DNA of 44,382 nucleotides from Timonella senegalensis JC301 (lineage in GTDB: Bacteria; Actinomycetota; Actinomycetes; Actinomycetales; Cellulomonadaceae): NCBI RefSeq assembly GCF_000312125.1, contig NZ_HE978642.1, forward strand, positions 683,548 through 727,929, written 5' to 3'. Made by a program: the position numbers and the translations under genes. The notes beneath the pieces are model-generated. The model saw only the letters and a list, made by a program, of their open reading frames with translations, was not told where the DNA came from and searched no databases. Within the stretch, counting starts at the first letter, position 1, and each line of letters opens with the position of its first letter. Positions 26,109-35,325 of this stretch are shown in pieces.

Positions 26109-26123
26109 GAAAGGCTTACCTCA
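26105..26123. promoter_or_regulatory. DtxR/IdeR-like iron box
   Basis: Minus strand TGAGGTAAGCCTTTCTTGC agrees with the consensus TWAGGTWAGSCTWACCTWA at 14 of 19 positions, with the central AGGTAAGCCT complete. Placed over the candidate -35 of sufR, it would let an iron-loaded DtxR-family repressor reduce suf transcription. Confidence 0.55.
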
Positions 26124-26210
26124 CTTAGGACCTTATTCTCGGTGATACATGCCACTCCACTAGCAAGATCACACTGGTGGTTCTCTTAGAGTTCTCCCAG
26201 CAAAGCCGAA

Positions 26211-26216
26211 TAGACT
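26211..26216 (+). promoter_or_regulatory. -10 box for leaderless ABC transporter mRNA
   Basis: TAGACT lies 7 nt before the GTG at 26224, the spacing expected when transcription starts at the initiation codon. There is no ribosome site before the GTG. The -35 is unclear. Confidence 0.45.
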
Positions 26217-26223
26217 TCACAGC

Positions 26224-27270
26224 GTGTCTTCACTTTCACATGATTCGTCATCCCCACAGCCGTCGGGCGCACCTAGCGGGCAGGAAATGCCGGCAACCTC
26301 CAACCACCCAACCGAGCGTGGGCAGCGCTCTCCACAGGCCGCACCGGCCCCAGCGACGCTCCGGATCAGCGGCCTGCGAAAGTCCTATGGCGACAACGAA
26401 GTTGTCCGCGGGCTGTCGCTCGTAGCACGCGCTGGGCAGATCACAGCGGTGCTCGGCCCGAACGGAGCAGGCAAGACCACCACTATTGAATGTTGCGAGG
26501 GACTGCGAGCGCCCGATGGCGGCCAGATCACACTGTTCGAATCGGTCGCGCCAGGTTCCCCCGAGGCTCGCTCGCGCGTGGGCGTCATGCTCCAGGATGG
26601 GGGCTTGCCTTCCTCCGTGCGCTCAATCGACATGCTGCGGCACGTGGCCAAGCTGTACCTTGCCCCATGGGACATTGAGGATTTGGTCGAGCGCCTTGGT
26701 ATTGAGTCCTTTGCCAAGACCCAGGTACGCCGACTGTCCGGTGGTCAACGTCAGCGGTTATCTCTCGCGGCAGCGCTGGTGGGCCGTCCCGAGCTGGTGT
26801 TCCTTGACGAGCCGAGCGCGGGCATGGATCCCCAGTCCCGCCATGCGGTGTGGGAACTCATTCGCTCTCTCCGTGACGGTGGGACCGCGGTTGTCCTGAC
26901 CACCCACATGATGGACGAGGCCGAGTCTCTATCCGATCAGGTGTACATCGTGGACCACGGCCAGGTCATCGCGCAGGGCTCCCCCGCGGAACTCACTTCA
27001 TCCGGTGACGTCGCACTCACGTTCGAGTGCGATACCCCCGTTGAGGTACCGGCTCTGGAATCGGCGCTCTCCAGCACGCTAGGCACCCCATATACGGTGA
27101 CTTCTCCCCGTCCGCTGCGCTTCAAGGTGAGCGGCGACATCACGCCCGCCGCCGTCGCTTCACTCGCCGCGTGGTTGAACGAGCACGGCGTTATGCTCAC
27201 TCACCTCACCAGCGGCAGCGCGACTCTTGAGGATGTCTTCCTCGACCTCACCGGAAGGACCCTGCGATGA
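26224..27270 (+). CDS. ABC-2 type exporter, ATP-binding subunit
   Basis: 348 residues. After a 45-residue Ser/Pro-rich leader come Walker A GPNGAGKT (78-85), signature LSGGQRQR (171-178), Walker B LVFLDEP (191-197) and the switch His in LTTHMMDEAE. The C-terminal 80 residues resemble those of DrrA-like ATPases. With the membrane subunit encoded next (ATGA overlap) it forms an export pump for a hydrophobic molecule. In many actinobacteria this pair sits between sufR and ctaA, as here, which hints at a tie to heme or respiratory biogenesis, but the cargo is unproven. The GTG start appears leaderless. Confidence 0.93.
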   Translation: MSSLSHDSSSPQPSGAPSGQEMPATSNHPTERGQRSPQAAPAPATLRISGLRKSYGDNEVVRGLSLVARAGQITAVLGPNGAGKTTTIECCEGLRAPDGGQITLFESVAPGSPEARSRVGVMLQDGGLPSSVRSIDMLRHVAKLYLAPWDIEDLVERLGIESFAKTQVRRLSGGQRQRLSLAAALVGRPELVFLDEPSAGMDPQSRHAVWELIRSLRDGGTAVVLTTHMMDEAESLSDQVYIVDHGQVIAQGSPAELTSSGDVALTFECDTPVEVPALESALSSTLGTPYTVTSPRPLRFKVSGDITPAAVASLAAWLNEHGVMLTHLTSGSATLEDVFLDLTGRTLR

Positions 27271-28076
27271 CCATCTCGATGCCTACCACGCCCGCCTCAG
27301 CCTCGGACCCAGCAACTGCTACTGCATCTGTCCCTGCCCCGACCGCGCGGCGCATCCTCGCGCAATCACTGTTCGAGGTCAAGGCGATCCTACGCAACGG
27401 CGAACAGCTCATGGTTGCCCTATTCATCCCGCTGGGCCTGCTCGTCATGCTCGCCACCACCAACCTGATCGAGATCAACACGGGTGACTGGGAACGTTTG
27501 GACTTCCTCGTTCCCGGGGTCATGGCGATGGCCATCATGAGCGGCGCGTTCACGTCCCAGGCAATTGCCACCGCGTTCGACCGCCGCAATGGCGTGCTGC
27601 GCTTCTTAGCCACAACCCCGCTCGGCCGATCCGGCATGCTGTGGGCAAAGGTTGCCGCCGTGTTCTCGGTGGCACTCATTCAGCTCGCCGCCGTTGCGGC
27701 ACTCGCAGCCGCCTTAGGCTGGCGCGTGTCTCTTGCCCACCTCGTGGTTGCGCTCCCGGCCGTGGTGCTTGGCGTTGCCGCATTCACGGGCTTCGCTCTG
27801 TTCCTCGCGGGCACGCTGCGCGCTGAGGGTGTGCTTGCGATAGCCAACATCCTGCTCATCGTGCTGGTGGTTGCGGGAGGCATCGTCGCGCCAGCCGATC
27901 AACTTCCCGCCGCCCTCGGTGCCGTGGCTCAGTTCCTCCCCTCGGGGGCGCTCGGCGACGCCATGCGTGCCGCACTCATCGATGGCAAGTTTGCTGTCCT
28001 TCCGCTCGCCATCCTGGCCGCGTGGTCGGTGTTCTTTGCGGCGCTGACCGCCAAGACCTTCAAATGGCAGTCCTAG
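27267..28076 (+). CDS. ABC-2 type exporter, membrane subunit
   Basis: 269 residues with about six transmembrane helices: GEQLMVALFIPLGLLVMLAT, a segment around VPGVMAMAIMSGAFTSQAIA, VAAVFSVALIQLAAVAALAA, VVALPAVVLGVAAFTGFALF, ANILLIVLVVAGGIVAP and LAILAAWSVFFAALTA. The order and the FDRRNGVLRFLATTPLGR cytoplasmic loop match DrrB/ABC-2 permeases. Translationally coupled to the ATPase by a 4-nt overlap. A large hairpin starts 28 nt after its stop. Confidence 0.92.
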   Translation: MTISMPTTPASASDPATATASVPAPTARRILAQSLFEVKAILRNGEQLMVALFIPLGLLVMLATTNLIEINTGDWERLDFLVPGVMAMAIMSGAFTSQAIATAFDRRNGVLRFLATTPLGRSGMLWAKVAAVFSVALIQLAAVAALAAALGWRVSLAHLVVALPAVVLGVAAFTGFALFLAGTLRAEGVLAIANILLIVLVVAGGIVAPADQLPAALGAVAQFLPSGALGDAMRAALIDGKFAVLPLAILAAWSVFFAALTAKTFKWQS

Positions 28077-28104
28077 CCCGTCCCCATCCCCCCCACTCCA
28101 TCAT

Positions 28105-28160
28105 CGAGAGTATCCCTGAGCCCACTCTCGACACCGAGAGTGGGCTCAGGGATACTCTCG
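28105..28160. repeat. 56-nt hairpin with two perfect 26-bp arms
   Basis: Arms at 28105-28130 and 28135-28160 are exact reverse complements around the loop ACAC. Each arm itself begins CGAGAG and ends CTCTCG, so each can also fold alone. No T-run follows. The 271-nt gap to ctaA then contains three GAGCCCC-like repeats (28181-28205) and a GATAAT near 28279. Confidence 0.8.
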
Positions 28161-28347
28161 TTCCGGAAGTAGGCGCCGGTGAGCCCATGAGCCCCATGAG
28201 CCCCCGTGGTCCCAGCCGCAAGCAGGGAGCCGGGGGAACCGCCCGCCGGGACCCTGAACCCATCCCAGCTCGATCGTCGATAATTCGGTGAGCAACTCAA
28301 CAGCACCGCCCCTGTCCACGCAGGGGCCAAAGGAATACGGTAGTTCT

Positions 28348-29325
28348 GTGACCACGACCAAGAATGACGCGCCCTCCAGCGCGGATCCACGCCCACAGGG
28401 CGTGCGCGCGTTCATCCAGAAGCTTGAGCCGCACGCTAACAAGATCGCTATCGCGAACGTGATCGCGCAGATCGGCATCATCGTGACCGGTGGCCTCGTG
28501 CGCCTGACCGGTTCGGGGCTGGGCTGCTCCACCTGGCCCATGTGCGAGCCGGGCCAGTTCACCCCCGTGTTCCACGAGGAGGTCACGTACCACCCGTTCA
28601 TCGAGTTCGGTAACCGCACACTCACCGGCGTCCTGACCGTCATCGCCATCCTGCTGGTGCTCGCGGTCGCGTTCGACCGCACCCGCACGCCAGCCATGCG
28701 CCGCATGGCATGGCTGCCGCTCGCGCTCGTCGCGCTGCAGGCTGTGATCGGCGGAATCACCGTGCTCGTAGATCTGCACCCTGCGATCGTGGCCGGCCAC
28801 ATGGCGATCTCGATCCTGCTGGTCGCGGTGTCCGCGCTCATCCAATACCGCCTGTCATCCACGCCGCGCACGTCGGTGGCAACCCACCCAGCGTGGCTCG
28901 GTCAGGCAACGTGGATTCTGTTCTCGTTGCTCATCCCCGTCTCCATCATGGGCGTCATCGTCACGGGTTCCGGCCCGCACTCCGGTGACACCGAGGTCGG
29001 CTACCGACTCGAGTTCGACCCAATGTCCATCTCCAAGATCCACGCCCTGTTCGTTTGGTTCTTTGTGATCATGCTGATCATCGTCGGCGTGGGGATGGTG
29101 CTTGCGCGCCGTGCCGGCGCGCTGATCACCCGCGCACAGTTCAATGGCTTCGGCTGGGTCCTCGCGGTCACGCTGGCCCAGGGCGCCGTGGGCTACTACC
29201 AGACCTACAACGGCCTGCCCATCTTTGTTGTGCTCGCGCACATGCTCGGCGCCGGCCTGCTGACCCTGGTCACGGTCCGGTTCCTGGCACTCATGACTGA
29301 GCCCGTCAGCGCGCGCGTGTCATAG
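28348..29325 (+). CDS. ctaA: Heme A synthase, COX15/CtaA type
   Basis: 325 residues from the GTG at 28348, eight membrane helices in two four-helix halves. TGGLVRLTGSGLGCSTWPMC, EFGNRTLTGVL, VAGHMAIS, SKIHALFVWF and VLAHMLGAG show the conserved Glu and the three heme-ligand-type His of the COX15 family. The enzyme oxidises the C8 methyl of heme O to the formyl of heme A for aa3 oxidase. GTG at 28348 follows TACGGT by 6 nt, fitting a leaderless message; GTG at 28288 would add 20 unconserved residues. ctaB, which makes heme O, is not in this window. Confidence 0.93.
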   Translation: MTTTKNDAPSSADPRPQGVRAFIQKLEPHANKIAIANVIAQIGIIVTGGLVRLTGSGLGCSTWPMCEPGQFTPVFHEEVTYHPFIEFGNRTLTGVLTVIAILLVLAVAFDRTRTPAMRRMAWLPLALVALQAVIGGITVLVDLHPAIVAGHMAISILLVAVSALIQYRLSSTPRTSVATHPAWLGQATWILFSLLIPVSIMGVIVTGSGPHSGDTEVGYRLEFDPMSISKIHALFVWFFVIMLIIVGVGMVLARRAGALITRAQFNGFGWVLAVTLAQGAVGYYQTYNGLPIFVVLAHMLGAGLLTLVTVRFLALMTEPVSARVS

Positions 29326-29344
29326 ACCTGATTATCGACGATCT

Positions 29345-29379
29345 GGGCTGGTACCGAGGATCTTCCTCGGTGCCAGCCC
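29345..29379 (+). terminator. Terminator of ctaA
   Basis: GGGCTGGTACCGAGGA (29345-29360) pairs with TCCTCGGTGCCAGCCC (29364-29379), with one G-T pair and loop TCT. CTTTCGTT follows. It lies 20 nt after the stop codon. Confidence 0.85.
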
Positions 29380-29492
29380 CTTTCGTTGCGTCGGCTTGAG
29401 TGTGTTCGTTCCACAGTGCGCGTTGGGGCGCCTTCCTCCCCAACGCAAAGTGCGGGGCGAGGCGTCGGAGTCCGGAATGGCGAGGGAAGGAA

Positions 29493-29498
29493 TAGAGT
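29493..29498 (+). promoter_or_regulatory. -10 box of a leaderless tag transcript
   Basis: TAGAGT ends 6 nt before the ATG at 29505. AAGGA is 13 nt from the ATG, too far for a normal ribosome site, which favours leaderless initiation. Confidence 0.4.
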
Positions 29499-29504
29499 CG
29501 GTCC

Positions 29505-30098
29505 ATGACTGAAAATGACGCACTTGTGGCAGACCCTGTTCGTACAGCGTGGGCCCTGTCCGATCCCCTGCTCACCGAGTACTACGACACGGAGTGGGGG
29601 CTCGTGGTCCGCGACGAACGGGGAATGTTTGAGCGCCTCACCCTCGAGGCGTTCCAGGCCGGGCTGTCGTGGCTCACCATTCTCAAGCGCAGGGAGGCGC
29701 TGCGCGCGGCGTTCGTGGGGTTCGACGTGGACAAGGTCGCGCTGTTCACCACTGAGGACGTGGAGCGGCTTCTGGCGGACGCCAGTATCCTGCGCAACAG
29801 GGCCAAGATCGAGGCGACCATCAAGAACGCCCAAGCCACGATTGCGCTTCGCCAGGACGGCGGACTTGCCGAGTTCATCTGGTCGTTCAAGCCTGAGGCC
29901 ACGCCCGAACCGCACACTATGGCCGAGATTCCCTCCACCTCTCCCGAGTCGGTGGCGCTCAGCAAGGCTCTCAAGAAGCGCGGGTTCTCGTTCGTGGGAC
30001 CCACCACCATGTTTGCGTTGATGGAGGCCGTGGGCATCGTGGACACCCACATCATGACGAGCCACAGGCGTGGCATCTCGGGTGTCTGGCCGCGCTAA
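29505..30098 (+). CDS. tag: DNA-3-methyladenine glycosylase I, zinc ligands mostly replaced
   Basis: 197 residues, aligning end to end with E. coli Tag, which excises 3-methyladenine from alkylated DNA. LEAFQAGLSWLTILKRRE holds the catalytic-pocket Glu (E. coli Glu38) and Trp46; SKALKKRGFSFVGPTTMFA is also strongly conserved. Of the four zinc ligands in E. coli (Cys4, His17, His175, Cys179), only the third His is kept: here they are Thr (VRTAW), Tyr (YYDTEWG), His (DTHIMTS) and Ser. The zinc staple is probably absent while the base pocket remains. Its stop overlaps that of the convergent Nudix gene by 4 nt, with no terminator between. Confidence 0.93.
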   Translation: MTENDALVADPVRTAWALSDPLLTEYYDTEWGLVVRDERGMFERLTLEAFQAGLSWLTILKRREALRAAFVGFDVDKVALFTTEDVERLLADASILRNRAKIEATIKNAQATIALRQDGGLAEFIWSFKPEATPEPHTMAEIPSTSPESVALSKALKKRGFSFVGPTTMFALMEAVGIVDTHIMTSHRRGISGVWPR

Positions 30099-30736
30099 AC
30101 CTGACTGGTGAGCGGGGCCGTGCGGCGGTATGGCCAGGGCGCGTCCACGCTGCGCAGCGTGTCCCAGCCCTTCGCCTTGGCGGCATGTGCCGCGAGAATG
30201 CCCACCACCGCGGACGGGTTATGGATGTGCCCTCCAAGCACCAGGTCCACACACTCCCCGAGCGGAACCCAACGAGTCTCCATGTCGAGTTCCTCGTGCT
30301 CACGTTCGTGGCGCTCCCCCACGGGAACTTCCTCGACGTCCCGCGCAAGAAAGATCCGGATCGCCTCGTTGTTGCCGCCAGGCGTAGTGAAATAGTCAGT
30401 CAGCACGCTCCACGTGCGAGCACGTAGGTCGGCCTCCTCGTACAGCTCACGGGCTGCACCGATTTGGGCAGGCTCACCGGCGATGTCGAGGAGACCAGCT
30501 GGTGGCTCCCACAGGAACGCACGGACAGGGTGCCTGTACTGGCGGACCAAAAGAACCTCATCGTCGTTATTCAGGACGATGACGGCGACCGCACCCGGGT
30601 GGTCAATGTACTCGCGATGCACCACGCCCGCCTTGCCCAAGTCCACGCGATCATCCACCAGGTCAAACACGTAGCCCTTGTGGACCACCTTGCGGCCGAG
30701 GATTGGCCTTGGGTCGAGCTCGTCGGAAATGCTCAT
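30095..30736 (-). CDS. ADP-ribose pyrophosphatase-type Nudix hydrolase
   Basis: 213 residues. VVHREYIDHPGAVAVIVLN, VRQYRHPVRAFLWEPPAG and the Nudix helix AARELYEEADL match NudF/ADP-ribose pyrophosphatases, which split ADP-ribose into AMP and ribose 5-phosphate. The box reads G-x6-E with DIAGE, a one-residue insertion, and EEADL in place of EEVGL; I recall such variants in actinobacterial members next to pyrG. AGGAG lies about 13 nt before the ATG and GGAG about 7 nt. It is downstream of pyrG but behind a strong terminator, so it probably has its own promoter. Substrate is inferred. Confidence 0.92.
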   Translation of the reverse strand: MSISDELDPRPILGRKVVHKGYVFDLVDDRVDLGKAGVVHREYIDHPGAVAVIVLNNDDEVLLVRQYRHPVRAFLWEPPAGLLDIAGEPAQIGAARELYEEADLRARTWSVLTDYFTTPGGNNEAIRIFLARDVEEVPVGERHEREHEELDMETRWVPLGECVDLVLGGHIHNPSAVVGILAAHAAKAKGWDTLRSVDAPWPYRRTAPLTSQV

Positions 30737-30748
30737 GGTCTACTCCGC

Positions 30749-30772
30749 TCCTACAACATGTCCTACAACATG
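30749..30772. repeat. Tandem 12-nt direct repeat upstream of the Nudix gene
   Basis: TCCTACAACATG occurs twice in a row, ending 12 nt from the start codon and between it and the pyrG terminator. On the minus strand the proximal copy supplies the AGGA upstream of the ATG. Confidence 0.6.
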
Positions 30773-30779
30773 GAAAAAT

Positions 30780-30815
30780 GCCGCAGGGCGCGTCGTTTAC
30801 GACGCGCCCTGCGGC
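30780..30815 (-). terminator. Rho-independent terminator of pyrG
   Basis: GCCGCAGGGCGCGTCG (30780-30795) pairs perfectly with 30800-30815, loop TTTA. Leftward it runs into ATTTTTCC. It starts 9 nt after the pyrG stop. Confidence 0.88.
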
Positions 30816-30824
30816 ATGCTCAGA

Positions 30825-32552
<1,728 letters not shown>

Positions 32553-32620
32553 TCAGCAAGGTGATGTTCAACTCTTGCAAAAATCGGACAAGTCTGGAGG
32601 CGCCAGTTTCCGCAGGTGAA

Positions 32621-33709
32621 TCAGCCCTCGTACACATCCTTGAGGAACGCTAGCACCTGCGCGGCGCCCGGGAGTTCCTCCGACTGAGCACGTGACTTCG
32701 CCTCGAGCGTCGCCATGCGCTCCTGATTAGTCAAAACGGCAGCGACAGCATCCGCCATGATCGACTCGTCACCCACGGGAACGAGGACTGCAGCGTCCCC
32801 CGTCACCTCGCTCGTTCCTCCGGCGTCCGTGGCCACGATCGCGCGGCCAGCACGCAGCGCCTCCTGCACGGCAATAGGCTGCCCCTCCCACACCGCCGCG
32901 TTGACCACCAGGTCAGCCGCTTCAAGGAGGTCGGGGACATCGGAACGTCTGCCCAGAAGCGTCACGGGCGCGCCCAGAGTATCAATCTGCTTCTGGAGCC
33001 CCTCGCGCAGTGGGCCATCTCCCGCCACGATCCAGTGCATCGTAGGTGCCTGCTTGCTCGCGAGAGCGGCGGCGCGCACGAGAGTGTCGAGGCCCTTTTG
33101 CGGGGCCAGACGTGCCACGGTCAGGACCAGAGGTGAGTCGGCGGACCAGCCAGCAATATCGTCGCAAATGTGGGAGCGCAGTTGCGCGCGCGGCGCGCTC
33201 ACATTCCCACGCGGCGGGGCTGGAACTAACGCACGACCAAATGTCTTGGCACCGAGGCCGTCCATGCGCTCGACGATGTCGAGCGAGACGCCAAGGACCG
33301 CGTCAGCGGACTTGGCTACCACGCGCTCGAGGATGGCAGTGACGGACTGGACCTTCCAGGAACCCACGGGGAGATTATGCAGGGTGACCACGAAGCGGGG
33401 GCGCTTAGCGCCCGGAATGGACTTCACTGCCATCCCCACCAACGCCGCAGCGCGAAGGCCGTGCGCGTGCACGACATCTGCATTTTTGGCGAGTTCGCGC
33501 AGCTGGCCCACGACCCCGGCATCGCTCGCACGGGGGCGGTCCAGGATCTCGACGGCAGCATGCCGAGCGATCGGCGTGAACTTGTCACGTAGCTGGGACG
33601 GAGAAGCAATCATGACGTCCTGGCCATCCTCGACGAGGAGTTCGGAGATCTGCGCGACGTGTTGTGCGACCCCGCCTGCGCTCGAACCGAGTACCTGAAT
33701 AATCCGCAT
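32621..33709 (-). CDS. Family-4 glycosyltransferase (GT-B fold)
   Basis: 362 residues. N-terminal MRIIQVLGSSAGGVAQHVAQ has the glycine-rich acceptor-side loop, and VVHAHGLRAAALVG is typical of GT4. The donor half shows LVLTVARLAPQKGLDTLVRA, WIVAGDGPLR, VTLLGRRSDVPDLLEAADL and the E-x7-E motif in WEGQPIAVQEALRAG. Nucleotide-sugar donor and acceptor are not readable. Next to murJ and a MraY/WecA-like gene it probably builds a cell-envelope glycan. ATG 33709 (GGAAAG 8 nt upstream) is chosen; a GTG at 33718 would overlap the murJ stop as GTGA and is nearly as good. Confidence 0.92.
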   Translation of the reverse strand: MRIIQVLGSSAGGVAQHVAQISELLVEDGQDVMIASPSQLRDKFTPIARHAAVEILDRPRASDAGVVGQLRELAKNADVVHAHGLRAAALVGMAVKSIPGAKRPRFVVTLHNLPVGSWKVQSVTAILERVVAKSADAVLGVSLDIVERMDGLGAKTFGRALVPAPPRGNVSAPRAQLRSHICDDIAGWSADSPLVLTVARLAPQKGLDTLVRAAALASKQAPTMHWIVAGDGPLREGLQKQIDTLGAPVTLLGRRSDVPDLLEAADLVVNAAVWEGQPIAVQEALRAGRAIVATDAGGTSEVTGDAAVLVPVGDESIMADAVAAVLTNQERMATLEAKSRAQSEELPGAAQVLAFLKDVYEG

Positions 33710-33714
33710 GTTGT

Positions 33715-35325
33715 TCACTTTCCAGCGCGCACCGAACGGAGCTGCTTGATGGTCTTGCGGTCGAGAATCACGATGACAACGAGGGCGACAACCAGTGCGA
33801 CGGCCGCCGCTACGAGGCCCTGTCCGATGCTGGCCCACAGCTCTCCCGCTGCGCTAGGCATCAAGCGAACAACGCTGAGCCCCGCGAGCGACGCAAGCGC
33901 TGCTGCAACGAGCGAGACGGCTGCCGTGCGGGCGACGCCGCGAACAGCCTGGCCGCCACACGACCTCCGAACGGCGACGAGAAGGAGAACACCCGCAACC
34001 GTCATGCCCACAGATTGAGAGGCACTGACCAGAGTCAACACTTGGTCGGGTGCGATCGTGACACCGGGCAGGAACGGCAGAGCCGATCCCGCTGCCGCCA
34101 CGAGCCAGCCCGTGGCTGTGGCAACCACTGCCTGCCGCCCTAGGTCGCGAGAGTACAGGACCCTCGAACATAACAAGATCAGGGAGAAGCCCACCAGTCC
34201 TGGCGCCGCCCATGTAATCGCCGCGGCCATTCCGTCCACCGAGCCTGCGGTAAATGATGAGAAGAAATCCTGCAGTGGCTGGCTCGCCGCGATGAGGAGC
34301 GCCGCACCGAGGAATGAAACCACAAGTACGATGCGCGTCACCTTGGACGACATCGCGGCGAAGGCCTCATGCTCGTTGTTGGAGGCGTGCGCTGCAATCC
34401 GAGGGAACATGCTCGTGGCGAGTGGTACAACAAGAACCGCGTACGGAAGGACGTAGACGGCCTGCGAGTACTGGAAGAGGTTGAAGGTCTCCCCCGTGCC
34501 GAAACGGCCCGAAACCTTCATGACCACAAGCATCGCTGCCTGCTGCGCGAGCAGCGCACCAATGCCGGCAAAGGCTAGGTTGCGTGCGCGCCGGCCCATG
34601 CCCTCGGGGAAGGTCAACGAGGGCCGCAGCCCGAGTTTGAGTGCCCTAACGGGGAGTGCCATGGTTGCGGCCATTGCTAGGACGCCAGCGGTGGTTCCCC
34701 ATGCAAGCACCTCAACCGATTGGGCGGTCAACTGCTCGACGTTGGCTTGGTTCCCCTGAGCTAGGGTGCCAAAAATGAAGTAGGTGGCAATCACAACAAG
34801 CGAGGAGAACAGCGGGGCGAGCGCCGGCCAAGTGAACCGTTTGTGCGCCTGCAGGATACCGCCAAACACGACGCCCACACCGTAGAGCGGGATCTGCACG
34901 GCAAAGACCCTCAAGAAGAAGATAGCCTTTTCCTCGAGTTCTGGCGTGCGCATGTCCGAGAGCAGCGCGATGGTCTGCGGGGCGAACACCACGAGAAGCA
35001 GCGCAAGCGGAACGAGCGCAGCAAGGGTCCAGCAGAGGAGCGCCGAGGAGGCACGTCGGAGGGCCGCATCGTCGCCCTTGCTCAGCGCGCCAGCGAGCAG
35101 TGGCACCACCGCACCAGCGAGTGCGCCGCCCGCGACGACTTCAAAGAGGACATTTGGGAGTTGGTTCGCCACCGCGTAGGGCTCAGCGATACCAGCCGTA
35201 CCCACCCACGAGGCCTGCGCCATCCACCGCCCGAACCCAAGGACTCGGCTCAGCAGAGTGACTATGGAGATGAGGGCCGCGGCGCCAGCGAGCGTCTGAA
35301 GCCGGGCAGCAAGCCGTGGACTCAC
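33715..35325 (-). CDS. murJ: MurJ/MviN-family lipid II flippase
   Basis: 536 residues, about 14 transmembrane helices. The N-terminal LISIVTLLSRVLGFGRWMAQ and YAVANQLPNVLFEVVAGGAL (residues about 17-70) are MurJ hallmarks; VLPYAVLVVPLATSMFPRIA lies mid-protein. MurJ moves lipid-linked peptidoglycan precursor to the outer face of the membrane. The GTG start overlaps the preceding stop by 4 nt. It is the short form without the pseudokinase C-terminus of mycobacterial MviN. Confidence 0.95.
   Translation of the reverse strand: MSPRLAARLQTLAGAAALISIVTLLSRVLGFGRWMAQASWVGTAGIAEPYAVANQLPNVLFEVVAGGALAGAVVPLLAGALSKGDDAALRRASSALLCWTLAALVPLALLLVVFAPQTIALLSDMRTPELEEKAIFFLRVFAVQIPLYGVGVVFGGILQAHKRFTWPALAPLFSSLVVIATYFIFGTLAQGNQANVEQLTAQSVEVLAWGTTAGVLAMAATMALPVRALKLGLRPSLTFPEGMGRRARNLAFAGIGALLAQQAAMLVVMKVSGRFGTGETFNLFQYSQAVYVLPYAVLVVPLATSMFPRIAAHASNNEHEAFAAMSSKVTRIVLVVSFLGAALLIAASQPLQDFFSSFTAGSVDGMAAAITWAAPGLVGFSLILLCSRVLYSRDLGRQAVVATATGWLVAAAGSALPFLPGVTIAPDQVLTLVSASQSVGMTVAGVLLLVAVRRSCGGQAVRGVARTAAVSLVAAALASLAGLSVVRLMPSAAGELWASIGQGLVAAAVALVVALVVIVILDRKTIKQLRSVRAGK

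Noticed and set aside
26072-26155. Longer SufR N-terminus from GTG 26155
   Set aside because: It crosses the DtxR-like box and likely promoter, has no ribosome site, and SufR proteins do not carry such an extension.
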